Source: Pseudonocardia nigra (lineage in GTDB: Bacteria > Actinomycetota > Actinomycetes > Mycobacteriales > Pseudonocardiaceae). From it: DNA of 64,000 nt. The DNA lies in assembly GCF_019396355.1 (NCBI RefSeq), contig NZ_JAHKRK010000006.1, forward strand, positions 21,863-85,862, in the 5' to 3' direction. The position numbers and the translations under genes are program-made. This document shows, one piece after another, positions 43,527-52,060 of the stretch (the stretch's first letter is position 1; each line of letters begins with the position of its first letter). The notes beneath the pieces were generated by a model, which was given only the letters and a program-made list of their open reading frames with translations, had not been told where the DNA came from and did no database searches.

Positions 43527-44189
43527 GTGGTCGCACGAGACGCCGAGCGGCTGGACGGCGCGCCGCAGGAGCGTCAGCGCGACGCGGAGCGGACCCGGGC
43601 GGAGATCCTCGACGTCGCCACCCGGGAGTTCTCCGACCGGGGCTACGCCGGGGCCCGCGTCGACGAGATCGCCGCGAAGACGAGCACGACCAAGCGGATG
43701 ATCTACTACTACTTCGGCAGCAAGGAGCAGCTCTACGTCGCCGTGCTCGAGCGCGCCTACGCGGGGATCCGCGCGTTGGAGCAGGAGCTCGACGTCGACC
43801 ACCTCGAGCCGCGGGAGGCGATCCGGCGGCTCGCCGGGCTCACCTTCGACCACCACGAGGCCAACCCGGACTTCATCCGGCTCGTGAGCATCGAGAACAT
43901 CCACCGCGCCGAGCACATCGCGACGTCGTCGATCCTGTCCGGGCTGGCCAACCCCGCGCTCGACGTGCTCGGCGGCATCCTCGACCGCGGCCGGGCCGCC
44001 GGCCTGTTCCGCGACGACGTCGACGCGCTCGACATCCACCTGGTCATCAGCTCGTTCTGCGTGTTCCGCACGGCGAACCGGCACACCTTCACCGCGATCT
44101 TCAACCGCGACCCGCTCGACCCGGGCAGGCGTGAGCACTACCGCAGGCTGCTGGGCGACATGGTCGTGGAGTACCTGACCGCGAGCTGA
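43527..44189 (+). CDS. TetR-family regulator of the quinate/shikimate genes
   Basis: A 220-residue regulator with an N-terminal HTH (RAEILDVATREFSDRGYAGARVDEIAAKTSTTKRMIYYYFGSK split at its helices) and an effector domain rich in conserved helices (FIRLVSIENIHRAEHI). It is divergent from the catabolic genes and upstream of the transporter gene on the same strand. It probably binds the AT-rich repeats at 43440 and 44241. GTG 43527 fits the ribosome site CAGGAGGG. Confidence 0.92.
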   Translation: MVARDAERLDGAPQERQRDAERTRAEILDVATREFSDRGYAGARVDEIAAKTSTTKRMIYYYFGSKEQLYVAVLERAYAGIRALEQELDVDHLEPREAIRRLAGLTFDHHEANPDFIRLVSIENIHRAEHIATSSILSGLANPALDVLGGILDRGRAAGLFRDDVDALDIHLVISSFCVFRTANRHTFTAIFNRDPLDPGRREHYRRLLGDMVVEYLTAS

Positions 44190-44240
44190 ACCCGTCCGCT
44201 CCGAGGGTGTTGACAGCTGGGCCGCGACAACTCACCATCT

Positions 44241-44276
44241 GGTACCTAACCACGCAGTACATAACTGGTTGGTACA
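44241..44276. promoter_or_regulatory. Candidate TetR operator upstream of the MHS transporter gene
   Basis: GGTACCTAACCA (44241-44252) is partly inverted at 44266-44276 (TGGTTGGTACA), with an extra GTACATAAC in between, so GTACnTAAC occurs twice in direct orientation. A TTGACA -35 hexamer lies just upstream at 44213. Likely a repressor site over the promoter. Confidence 0.6.
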
Positions 44277-44333
44277 TATCTGCTCCGCTCACCACGCTGT
44301 GCCTGCACCGGAGCGACACGCCTAGGAGCCCTT

Positions 44334-45674
44334 GTGACCCCTCCTCATGCCGCGGCCCCACCGGCAGCCACGCCGCGCCGAGCCGCCCTCGCCGCCTGGA
44401 TCGGCAGCGCCCTCGAGTACTACGACTTCTTCATCTACGGCACCGCTGCAGCGCTCGTGTTCGGCCGCGTCTTCTTCCCCGAGAGCTCGCCGGCGACCGG
44501 GACGCTGCTCGCGCTGGCGACGTTCGGCGTCGGCTACGTGGCGCGACCGCTCGGGGCGGTGTTCCTCGGCCACGTCGGCGACCGCCTGGGCCGCAAGAAG
44601 GTGCTGGTGTCCACCTTGCTGCTGATGGGTGTGTCGACGTTCCTCGTCGGCTGCCTCCCGACGTACGAGCAGGTCGGCACGCTCGCACCGGTGCTGCTCG
44701 TCGTGCTGCGGCTGCTGCAGGGCCTGTCCGCGGCCGGTGAGCAGGCCGGTGCCAACTCGATGAGCCTCGAGCACGCGCCCGCCCATCGGCGCGCCTACTT
44801 CACCAGCTTCACCCTGAGCGGCACCCAGGCCGGTCAGATCCTCGCGACGGCCGTCTTCCTGCCGGTCGCGCTGCTGCCCGAGGACGCCCTGCTGACGTGG
44901 GGCTGGCGGGTGCCCTTCTGGCTGAGCGCGGCCGTCGTCGTGGTCGGGTTCGTCATCCGCCGCACGCTCGACGAGACCCCGGTCTTCGCCGACGAGGCCG
45001 CCCGGGACGACGTCGCGAAGCTGCCGATCGTGGTGCTGTTCCGCGACCACTGGGCCGACGTGCTGCGCGTCGTCGCCGCCGCCGTCATCGCGTCCGTCAG
45101 CACGATCTTCAGCGTCTGGGCCCTGTCGTTCGGGGTGAACACCGTCGGGCTCGACAACGCGCTGATGCTGTGGGTCGGGATCATCGCCAACGTCGTCGCG
45201 CTCGGCGCGATCCCGCTGCTGGCCGGCCTCGCCGACCGCGTCGGCCGCAAGCCGGTCTTCATCGCCGGTGCACTGGGCAGCGGCGTCCTGACCGCGGTGT
45301 ACCTCTGGGCGATCGCGCAGGGCAGCTACCCGCTGATCTTCCTGATCGGCATCCTGCTGGCCGGGGTGGTCTACAGCGGTGCCAACGGCGTGTGGCCCGC
45401 GTTCTACGGGGAGATGTTCTCCACCCGCGTCCGGCTGTCCGGGATGGCGATCGGCACCCAGGTCGGGTTCGCCATCGGCGGCTTCGCCCCGACCATCGCG
45501 ACCGCGCTCGCCGGCGGCCGGGTCGAGGGATGGCTGCCGGTCGCGCTGTTCACCGGGGCCCTCTGCGTCGTCTCCGCCCTCGCGGCGGCGACCGCGCGGG
45601 AGACCTACCGCGTGCCGATGCACGAGCTGGGCGCCAAGCCCACCGCGGGCGCACCCGCCACCGCGACCGTCTGA
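44334..45674 (+). CDS. MHS-family (MFS) transporter, probable shikimate/quinate or aromatic acid importer
   Basis: A 446-residue, 12-TM metabolite:H+ symporter. It has the family start WIGSALEYYDFFIYGTAAA, motif A GHVGDRLGRKKVLV, GEQAGANSMSLEHAPAHRRAY, and a second motif A (LADRVGRKPVF). MHS members include ShiA and protocatechuate transporters; the neighbouring qsu genes suggest shikimate or quinate uptake. AGGAG at 44324-44328 supports GTG 44334. Confidence 0.9.
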   Translation: MTPPHAAAPPAATPRRAALAAWIGSALEYYDFFIYGTAAALVFGRVFFPESSPATGTLLALATFGVGYVARPLGAVFLGHVGDRLGRKKVLVSTLLLMGVSTFLVGCLPTYEQVGTLAPVLLVVLRLLQGLSAAGEQAGANSMSLEHAPAHRRAYFTSFTLSGTQAGQILATAVFLPVALLPEDALLTWGWRVPFWLSAAVVVVGFVIRRTLDETPVFADEAARDDVAKLPIVVLFRDHWADVLRVVAAAVIASVSTIFSVWALSFGVNTVGLDNALMLWVGIIANVVALGAIPLLAGLADRVGRKPVFIAGALGSGVLTAVYLWAIAQGSYPLIFLIGILLAGVVYSGANGVWPAFYGEMFSTRVRLSGMAIGTQVGFAIGGFAPTIATALAGGRVEGWLPVALFTGALCVVSALAAATARETYRVPMHELGAKPTAGAPATATV

Positions 45675-45696
45675 CGGCCGACGGCGCGGCGGCCGG

Positions 45697-47037
45697 TCAG
45701 GCGTGCCGCCCCGCCGACTCGTCCTCCGCGTCGAAGATCCACGGCTGCCAGCGGCGGACGATCCCGCGCAGCGGCACGTCGGCGTCGAGCTGGCAGAGCA
45801 CGCCGAGCGTGCCCATCGTGACCCGGTGCACGAGCAGGTACTGCGGTGGCAGGTTGAGCTCGCGACCGGTGTTGAACTCCGGACGGCGCAGGTCGCCCAC
45901 CCGCTCGGCCTGGCTCTGCAGCCACCGCCGGTTGAACCGGAACCAGTCGGTGCGCAGCGGCTCGGTGAACGGGGCGAGATAGTCGACCACCTCGTCGGCG
46001 CGCAGCCGCGATCCCGGCCGGACGAACCCCTCGTCGTGCAGGAGCGCGAGCAGGTCGGCCGGCCGGTTCTCCAGCGCGAGGCGGACCATCACCGACAGCG
46101 GCCGGGGGAGCCCCTCGGGCAGCCGCGCCACGGCGCCGTAGTCGAGCACCATGAGCCTGCCGTCGTCGAGCACCTGGAAGTTGCCGGGATGCGGATCGGA
46201 GTGCAGGAGCCCCACGCGTGCCGGGGCCGAGTAGTGGAACTCCGCGAGCAGCGCGGCGGCCCGGTTGCGGTCGGCCTGGACGCCGCTGTGGATCACGTCG
46301 GACAGCTTGCGGCCGGTGACCCACTCGGTGACCATCGCGCGCGGCGCGGACGCCACGACCTTGGGCACCCTGATCTTGTCGTCGCCGTCGTAGGCCGCGG
46401 CGAACGCCCGCTGGTGCTCCGCCTCGTCGCGATAGTCCAGCTCCTCCTCCATCCGCTCCCGCAGCTCGGCGATCAGCGGCTTGATCTCCAGGCCGGGCAC
46501 GAGCGGCTGCATGATCCGGCTCATCCGGGAGAGCTGGCGCAGGTCCGACCGCAGCGCCTCCTCGGCACCCGGGTACTGCACCTTGACGGCGACGTCGCGG
46601 CCGTCGCGCCAGACGGCGCGGTGCACCTGCCCGATACTGGCCGCGGCCGCAGGGGTCTCGTCGAACTCGCGGAACCGCTCCCGCCAGCCGCGGCCGAACT
46701 GCTCGGCGAGCATGCGGTGGACGTCGCGAGTGGGCATCGGCGGTGCCGCCGACTGCAGCTTGACCAGCGACTCGCGGAACGGGGCGGCGAACTCGTCGGG
46801 GACCGCCGCCTCGAACACGCTGAGCGCCTGCCCGAACTTCATGGCGCCGCCCTTGAGCTCGCCGAGCACGGCGAACAGCTGCTCGGCGCTCTTGGCCATC
46901 AGCTGGGCGGAGATCTCCTCGCCGTCGCCGCCGACCAGCCGCCTGCCCCAGCCGGCAGCGGCGCGGCCCGCCACGCCCAGTGGCAGGCTGGCGAGCTTGG
47001 CGGTGCGGGCCGCGGTGCGCCGGGGGATGTCGGTCAC
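45697..47037 (-). CDS. ABC1/ADCK (UbiB-like) atypical kinase
   Basis: A 446-residue protein with the UbiB-family signatures: KFGQALS (KxGQ), the Ala-rich nucleotide loop AAAASIGQVHRA, VAVKVQYPG with the Lys, EELDYRDEAEHQ, HSDPHPGNF, and VLDYGAVARL. Family members bind ATP and act in isoprenoid-lipid/quinone metabolism; real substrates are unclear. Length and position match Rv3197. GTG 47037 starts the conserved N-terminus; longer in-frame sequence is unsupported. Confidence 0.92.
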   Translation of the reverse strand: MTDIPRRTAARTAKLASLPLGVAGRAAAGWGRRLVGGDGEEISAQLMAKSAEQLFAVLGELKGGAMKFGQALSVFEAAVPDEFAAPFRESLVKLQSAAPPMPTRDVHRMLAEQFGRGWRERFREFDETPAAAASIGQVHRAVWRDGRDVAVKVQYPGAEEALRSDLRQLSRMSRIMQPLVPGLEIKPLIAELRERMEEELDYRDEAEHQRAFAAAYDGDDKIRVPKVVASAPRAMVTEWVTGRKLSDVIHSGVQADRNRAAALLAEFHYSAPARVGLLHSDPHPGNFQVLDDGRLMVLDYGAVARLPEGLPRPLSVMVRLALENRPADLLALLHDEGFVRPGSRLRADEVVDYLAPFTEPLRTDWFRFNRRWLQSQAERVGDLRRPEFNTGRELNLPPQYLLVHRVTMGTLGVLCQLDADVPLRGIVRRWQPWIFDAEDESAGRHA

Positions 47038-47173
47038 GACCCGGTCCCACCGACCGTCGTAAGCGCGTTCACACCTCGATTGTGGCCCGATCCCTCCCTT
47101 GCGCGCATGTCGCTTGGCCGTGTCGCGGCCCACCGTGCGTGGCGGCCCCGCAGCGGCAGTCGGCGCGCGGCGT

Positions 47174-48109
47174 TCACAGACGACGGATCACGGTGCCGGC
47201 GGTGGGGTCGATCTCCAGCGTGGCGTCGAGTGTGGGCGGGACACCCCCGCCGGTCGTGGTGCCGTCGAGCGCGGCGACGGCCTGGGCGGTGGCGAGCGCG
47301 ACGGTGGCGGAGACGCAGGCCGGGTCGGCGCTGCCCCTGCGCCCGGCCAGCTGCGCGGCGACCGTCGGCCGGCTCGGGTCGCGGGCGCAGCGGTGCAGCT
47401 CGAGACACCCCAGGCAGGCTGTGCGGCCCGGGAGGACGAGCGGCCCGACGACACCGACCCCGTCGCGCAGGGCGGCGGGCAGGTGCGCGGTGGCGGCGGT
47501 GTGCAGCTGCGCGACCTGCACCGGGTCGGGCGCGAGGGCGTCGGCGAGCACGACGAGGTCGGGCACCACCCGCAGCGGCGGGGCCGTGGTGCTCCTCCCC
47601 GGGCACAGGGCGCGCAGGGCGCCCGCCGTGGCGGCCAACCGGTCGCGGCCGCGGTCGGCGTCGACGTAGCCGGTGCCGATGTCGGCCGCGAGCACCGTGC
47701 CGGAGGTGTGGGTGTGGACCGTGCCGACCCCGCTGCGCGCGAGACCGAGCACGATCCCGACGGCCAGCGGACCGTCCCCGGCGACGACCACCGTGCTCGC
47801 GGCCCGCCTGCCCGCCCTGCGGTCGAGATCGCCGGCGTCGACGAGCACACCGGCGTGCACGAGCTCCGCGAGCAGGGCCTCGGCCGCACCGGCGTCGGCG
47901 CCGCGCCGCACTGCCCGCTGGACGAGGGCGGACCGCTCGACCGCACCGTCGAGCTCGTCGAGCATCTCCGCGAGCGCCTCCGGCAGGTCGTCGACGGCGA
48001 CGGAGGCGCCGGGATGCAGCCCGAACAGCCGGGAACCGGGGCCGAGGCGCAGCACCGAACGGTGCGGTGGCAGGCGGAGGACCGCGGGTGGACGCGATGT
48101 GGTCGGCAT
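47174..48109 (-). CDS. E1/ThiF-like protein (TOMM cyclodehydratase-type leader-binding fold), Rv3196-like
   Basis: A 311-residue protein. The N-terminal ~95 residues form a winged-helix-like domain (LRLGPGSRLFGLHPG, LAEMLDELDGAVER) like the leader-peptide-binding domain of TOMM ThiF proteins. The rest is a degenerate E1 Rossmann fold (STVVVAGDGPLAVGIVLGLARSGVG) with a CLGC motif (GRTACLGCLELHR) and a second Cys near PACVSA. No YcaO partner or precursor peptide is seen nearby. Position matches Rv3196. The biochemical role is unknown. Confidence 0.75.
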   Translation of the reverse strand: MPTTSRPPAVLRLPPHRSVLRLGPGSRLFGLHPGASVAVDDLPEALAEMLDELDGAVERSALVQRAVRRGADAGAAEALLAELVHAGVLVDAGDLDRRAGRRAASTVVVAGDGPLAVGIVLGLARSGVGTVHTHTSGTVLAADIGTGYVDADRGRDRLAATAGALRALCPGRSTTAPPLRVVPDLVVLADALAPDPVQVAQLHTAATAHLPAALRDGVGVVGPLVLPGRTACLGCLELHRCARDPSRPTVAAQLAGRRGSADPACVSATVALATAQAVAALDGTTTGGGVPPTLDATLEIDPTAGTVIRRL

Positions 48110-48218
48110 CGCCCGATGATGCGTCGGCTGCCGGCGCCGCGCGCCCGTCCGTCCACAGGCACCGGTCGGCTTGTGGACAACCGGGGGCCGTCGCGAGGTC
48201 GTGGCCTAGGCTGGCGCG

Positions 48219-48815
48219 ATGGCGCAGCCCGCGGTCGTGGAGGTCCGGCGCAGTGACCGCCGCCGGCGCATGGTCAGTGCCCGGCGCGAAGGCGACACCG
48301 TGATCGTGTTCATCCCGGGGTGGATGAGCGAGTCGGAGGAACGCCGCTGGGTCGACGAGATGGTGCGCAGGCTGGAACGCAGCGAAGCGCGCCGCCGATC
48401 ACCGGGGCGCAAGAGCGACGACGAGCTGCGCCGCCGCAGCATGGAGCTTTCGCGCCGCTACCTCGAGGGCCGGGCCGTCCCCAGCACGGTGCGGTGGGTG
48501 CGGCCGATGCGCACGCGCTGGGCGTCGTGCACCCCGGCGGACGGCACGATCCGGATCAGCGAGCGGCTGCGGGACGCGCCCGGCTGGGTGGTCGACTACG
48601 TCCTGGTGCACGAGCTCACCCACCTGCTCGAACCGGGACACGACGCCCCTTTCTGGGCCTGGGTGCACCGGTACCCGCGCACCGAGCGGGCGATGGGGTA
48701 CCTCGAGGGCCTGTCCGCGGCGGCCGGTCTCGGGCTGGTCGGCACCGACGGCGACGACGTGGACCACGACCCCACCACCGAGGAGGACCCGGCGGGCGAG
48801 GCTGCCGCGGGGTGA
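48219..48815 (+). CDS. M48/DUF45 (YgjP-like) metallopeptidase
   Basis: A 198-residue protein with the zincin motif in VHELTHLLEPGHDAPFWAWV (HExxH plus downstream His), preceded by the family's RTRWASCTPADGTIRI strand. The C-terminal tail is acidic (GDDVDHDPTTEEDP). No signal peptide, so cytosolic. Physiological substrate unknown. It is divergent from the E1-like gene and convergent with the DUF2342 gene across a repeat-bearing gap. Confidence 0.9.
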   Translation: MAQPAVVEVRRSDRRRRMVSARREGDTVIVFIPGWMSESEERRWVDEMVRRLERSEARRRSPGRKSDDELRRRSMELSRRYLEGRAVPSTVRWVRPMRTRWASCTPADGTIRISERLRDAPGWVVDYVLVHELTHLLEPGHDAPFWAWVHRYPRTERAMGYLEGLSAAAGLGLVGTDGDDVDHDPTTEEDPAGEAAAG

Positions 48816-49252
48816 AGGCGGGCCGGTGACCACGGGCGGAAGGCGGCGTGCGAGTTGTCGGTTGCCTTCGGCCCGTGATCGCCGCTCATCCCGCGGTTCG
48901 GCGGACGTTCGGGGCCCGAACGAGCGCGCGGCACTCCGCGATCAAGGCGTATCGGTCGCAGGTGTATCGGTCCAGAGGGACGGCTGCGCCTTGATCGCTG
49001 GGTTCGGGGCCGTCGTCGGTGGGGCCGGCACCAGCTGCGGGGATCACGGGCAGAGGGCGGTCGGCTCGCTGTCGGAAGGGACCGTCCGCCCGTGATCGCG
49101 GCGTGTGGACGCCGCTCACCCCGGCCTTGGGCGCGGTCCCCCCGCGATCAAGGCGCAACGGTCACTGGTGTATCGGTCCAGAGCGACGTCTGCGCCTTGA
49201 TCGCCGGGGATCGGGACCGCCCACGGACGATCCCGGCCCCGCGAGCCTCGCG
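48816..49252. repeat. 437-bp gene-free gap with two 59-bp palindromic repeats
   Basis: No coding frame in this gap is supported. Two 59-bp units at 48939-48997 and 49145-49203 differ at about 6 positions. Each begins CGATCAAGGCG and ends CGCCTTGATCG, so each can fold on itself, and both share GGTGTATCGGTCCAGAG inside. CCGTGATCGC words recur between them. It lies between convergent genes, so a terminator function is possible, but duplication of the unit also suggests a small repeat element. Confidence 0.75.
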
Positions 49253-50713
49253 TCAGGCAGTGGGCGCAGGCCCGTCCTTGTCCGGCCCGTCCTTGTCCGG
49301 CCCGGCCTCCGGGTCCTCGGCAGCGGGCCGGTCGGACAGCTTCTCCAACTCGGCGATCGGGTCGCCGATCTCCGAACGCCCGACGAACGCGCCGGGGTCG
49401 TCGAGGTCGTCGGCCGACGGGATGAGGTCGGGGTGGGCCCACAGGGCGTCACGTCCGTCGATCCCGCGCTGCTCGCCGAGAAGGCGCCAGAGCTCGGAGG
49501 CGGCCCGGAGCCTGCGCGGCCGCAGTTCGAGCCCGACGACTGTGGCGAACGCCTGCTCGGCGGGCCCGCCGGCGGCGCGGCGGCGGCGCAGCGTCTCGCG
49601 GAGTGCGTCGGCGCCGGGCAGCCGCTCGCCGACCGCGTCGGCGACGACGGCGTCGACCCAGCCCTCGATGAGGGCGAGCAGCGTCTCCAGGCGGGCGAGC
49701 GCGGCCTTCTGCTCGGGCGTGGTCTCCGGCTCGAACATGCCGGACTGCATCGCCTCCTCGATCGCACCCGGGTTGGACGGGTCGATGCCGCGGGCGAGCT
49801 CCTCGATCCGGGAGGTGTCGACGCGGATGCCGCGCGCGTACTCCTCCACGGTGCCGAGGAGTCGCTCCTTGAGCCATCCCACGTGCGTGAAGAGCCGGTG
49901 GTGGGCGGCCTCGCGGGCGGCGAGGAAGATCATGACCTCGCTGGCGGGCCGGTCGAGGTCCTTGGTGAACTTCTCGACGTTCTCCGGCAGCAGCGCGGCG
50001 ACCCGGTCGGGGCCGACGGGGACACCGATGTCGGTGGAGGTGAGGACCTCGGCGGCGAGCTGGGCCAGCCCGTTGCCGAGCTGGCTGCCGAACGCCAGGC
50101 CGCCCATCTGGCCGAGCATCGCCAGCATCGGGCCCGCCGCGGAGCGCACCTCCTCCGGCATGGCCTCCACCCACGCGCCGGAGACCCGCTGCGCGACCGG
50201 ATCGCACAGCCGCTTCCAGGTGGGCATGCTGGCGTCGACCCACTCCGATGCCGACCAGGCCTTCGTCTCGGTGGCGCCGGAGGGGAAATCGGTGGCGGCG
50301 TCGAGCCAGAGTTCCGCGAGCTTCACCGCGTCGCTCACGGCGGCGCGCTGCGCCCCCGTGAGCGAGGACGTGGTGGCCGCGAGGCGCTGGCGGGCGAGCT
50401 GCGCCGCGAGGTCGTAGTTGACCGGGCCGTCACCGCTGTTCTGGGCCTGGCTGAGCATCTGGCCGAGCTGGGTGAGCATCTGGCCGAGCTGGCTGACGTC
50501 GAACCCGCCCGCGCCGCCCGGCATCCCCGGCATCCCCGGCATCCCGGGCATCCCCGGCATTCCGGGGAAGCCGCCGCCCGGCATCCCCGGGAGGTTGCCG
50601 AAGCCGAACGGGTCCTGGGGCCCGTCACCCGAGCCGCGCTCGGGATCCCGGTCCTTGTCCGGGTCGCGGTCGCGGTCTGCGGGCCCGAAGCCGAACGGGG
50701 GCTTGTCACTCAT
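49253..50713 (-). CDS. DUF2342 zincin-like (putative zinc-dependent metalloprotease) protein, Rv3195-like
   Basis: A 486-residue protein. The N-terminal ~70 residues are low complexity: an Asp/Arg/Pro-rich part (DRDPDKDRDPERG) and a run of GMP triplets (near residues 44-62). The DUF2342 domain follows, with LAQLAAEVLTSTDIG, the active-site-like helix FLAAREAAHHRLFTHVGWL, and GWVDAVVADAVGERLP. The family is called zinc-dependent metalloprotease or F420-associated, without proven activity. Position matches Rv3195. The C-terminus is an acidic tail with duplicated GPDKD. Confidence 0.85.
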   Translation of the reverse strand: MSDKPPFGFGPADRDRDPDKDRDPERGSGDGPQDPFGFGNLPGMPGGGFPGMPGMPGMPGMPGMPGGAGGFDVSQLGQMLTQLGQMLSQAQNSGDGPVNYDLAAQLARQRLAATTSSLTGAQRAAVSDAVKLAELWLDAATDFPSGATETKAWSASEWVDASMPTWKRLCDPVAQRVSGAWVEAMPEEVRSAAGPMLAMLGQMGGLAFGSQLGNGLAQLAAEVLTSTDIGVPVGPDRVAALLPENVEKFTKDLDRPASEVMIFLAAREAAHHRLFTHVGWLKERLLGTVEEYARGIRVDTSRIEELARGIDPSNPGAIEEAMQSGMFEPETTPEQKAALARLETLLALIEGWVDAVVADAVGERLPGADALRETLRRRRAAGGPAEQAFATVVGLELRPRRLRAASELWRLLGEQRGIDGRDALWAHPDLIPSADDLDDPGAFVGRSEIGDPIAELEKLSDRPAAEDPEAGPDKDGPDKDGPAPTA

Positions 50714-50858
50714 GGTTCCACGGTACGCGGGACGGGCCGTGGCAGCTGTTCGCGCTCGGCTGCAAAAGCGCGCCGGACAGCGGGCGCCGGGGACGCCCGC
50801 GGCGTCGCCCTCCCCACCGTACGAGGAGCCAACCGCGCGTCCCCATAGGCTCTGCCGC

Positions 50859-51875
50859 GTGACTCGCCGGACCTGGACCGTGGTCGCCGCAGGCCTGCTC
50901 GCGTTCGCGCTGGGCGTGCTCGGCGCGACGCTGCCGGTTCCGCTGGTGGCGCTCGGCCCGGGTCCCACCTACAACACGCTCGGCGAGGTGGACGGCACCG
51001 CGGTGGTCGACGTGGACGGCCTGCCCGTCTACCCGGCGTCCGGGCACCTCAACATGACGACGGTGTCGGTGATCGACCGGCTCACGCTGTTCTCGGTGCT
51101 GGGTTTCTGGGCGTCGGAGAACGGGCGAGTCATCCCGCGCGAGGCGGTGTTCCCATCGGGCATGTCGCAGCAGGAGATCCAGCAGCAGAACACCGCGCAG
51201 TTCGTGTCCTCGGAGGCCAACGCCGAGTCCGCGGCGCTGGCCGAGCTGGGCATCCCGGCCACGGTCATCGTCACGGAGCTGGTGCCGGGCACCCCGGTGG
51301 CCGAGATCCTGCAGCCCGGGGACGAGCTGCTCGCGGTGGCCGGGCAGCCGGTCGACTCGGTGGCGGCCGTCACGGCGGCCCTGGCCGACACCGCGGCGGG
51401 CGAGACCGTCGGCGTCACCTACCGGCGCGAGGGGCAGGAGCACGAGGCGCGGGTCGAGCTCGCGGCGAGCCCGGACCGCCGGCACGGCCTGCTGGGGATC
51501 ATCCCCGGCGGTATCGCCCGTGGCGGCGACATCACCATCAGCCTCGGTGGCATCGGCGGGCCGTCGGCCGGACTGATCTTCGCGCTGTCGGTCGTGGACA
51601 AGTTGACGCCGGGCGACCTCACGGACGGGCGGTTCATCGCGGGGACCGGGACGATCGGGCCCACGGGCGTCGTCGGCAAGATCGACGGTGTGCCGTTCAA
51701 GATGCATGCGGCGCGGGAAGCGGGGGCCACGGTCTTCCTCGTACCGGCTGAGAACTGCGCCGAGGCGGTCGCGACGGCCCCGGACGGGCTCCAGCTCGTC
51801 CGGGTGGAGACGCTCCACGACGCCATCGCCGCTCTCGAGGCGCTGAGCAGGGGAACGCCCGCGCCGTCCTGCTGA
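50859..51875 (+). CDS. Membrane-anchored PDZ-Lon (S16) protease, Rv3194c-like
   Basis: A 338-residue protein with an N-terminal TM (VVAAGLLAFALGVLGATLPV, residues 6-25), an extracytoplasmic domain, a PDZ domain (ELVPGTPVAEILQPGDELLAVAG split at its core, around 145-165), and a Lon proteolytic domain. The Ser-Lys dyad is visible as Ser in GGIGGPSAGLIF and Lys in TGVVGKIDGV. It should cleave proteins outside the membrane; targets are unknown. Divergent from the DUF2342 gene. Confidence 0.92.
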   Translation: MTRRTWTVVAAGLLAFALGVLGATLPVPLVALGPGPTYNTLGEVDGTAVVDVDGLPVYPASGHLNMTTVSVIDRLTLFSVLGFWASENGRVIPREAVFPSGMSQQEIQQQNTAQFVSSEANAESAALAELGIPATVIVTELVPGTPVAEILQPGDELLAVAGQPVDSVAAVTAALADTAAGETVGVTYRREGQEHEARVELAASPDRRHGLLGIIPGGIARGGDITISLGGIGGPSAGLIFALSVVDKLTPGDLTDGRFIAGTGTIGPTGVVGKIDGVPFKMHAAREAGATVFLVPAENCAEAVATAPDGLQLVRVETLHDAIAALEALSRGTPAPSC

Positions 51876-52060
51876 GGCACCCCCGGTCAAACCGGGCGAG
51901 CCGGACATTCGACGTCCCAACGGGAACTCCACACGCCGTCCGTACAGTTGGATGAGCAGGGCGCGCCGTCGGGCCGGCTGCCACCCGCGATCAGGGGTCG
52001 CCGCCGCACCGGGCCGATGGGCGCCTCGTGCCTGACCCGCGAATTCCTGGAGCGTGCTCT

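Noticed and set aside
36030..48180. Isolated DnaA-box-like TTGTCCACA sites (36030 and, inverted, near 48174)
   Set aside because: They are single and 12 kb apart, with no cluster, AT-rich unwinding region or dnaA/dnaN genes, so no origin is supported.
47174..48815. A thiazole/oxazole-modified microcin (TOMM) biosynthetic cluster
   Set aside because: An E1-like protein is present but no YcaO, dehydrogenase or precursor peptide was found, and the same gene order occurs in mycobacteria without a known product.
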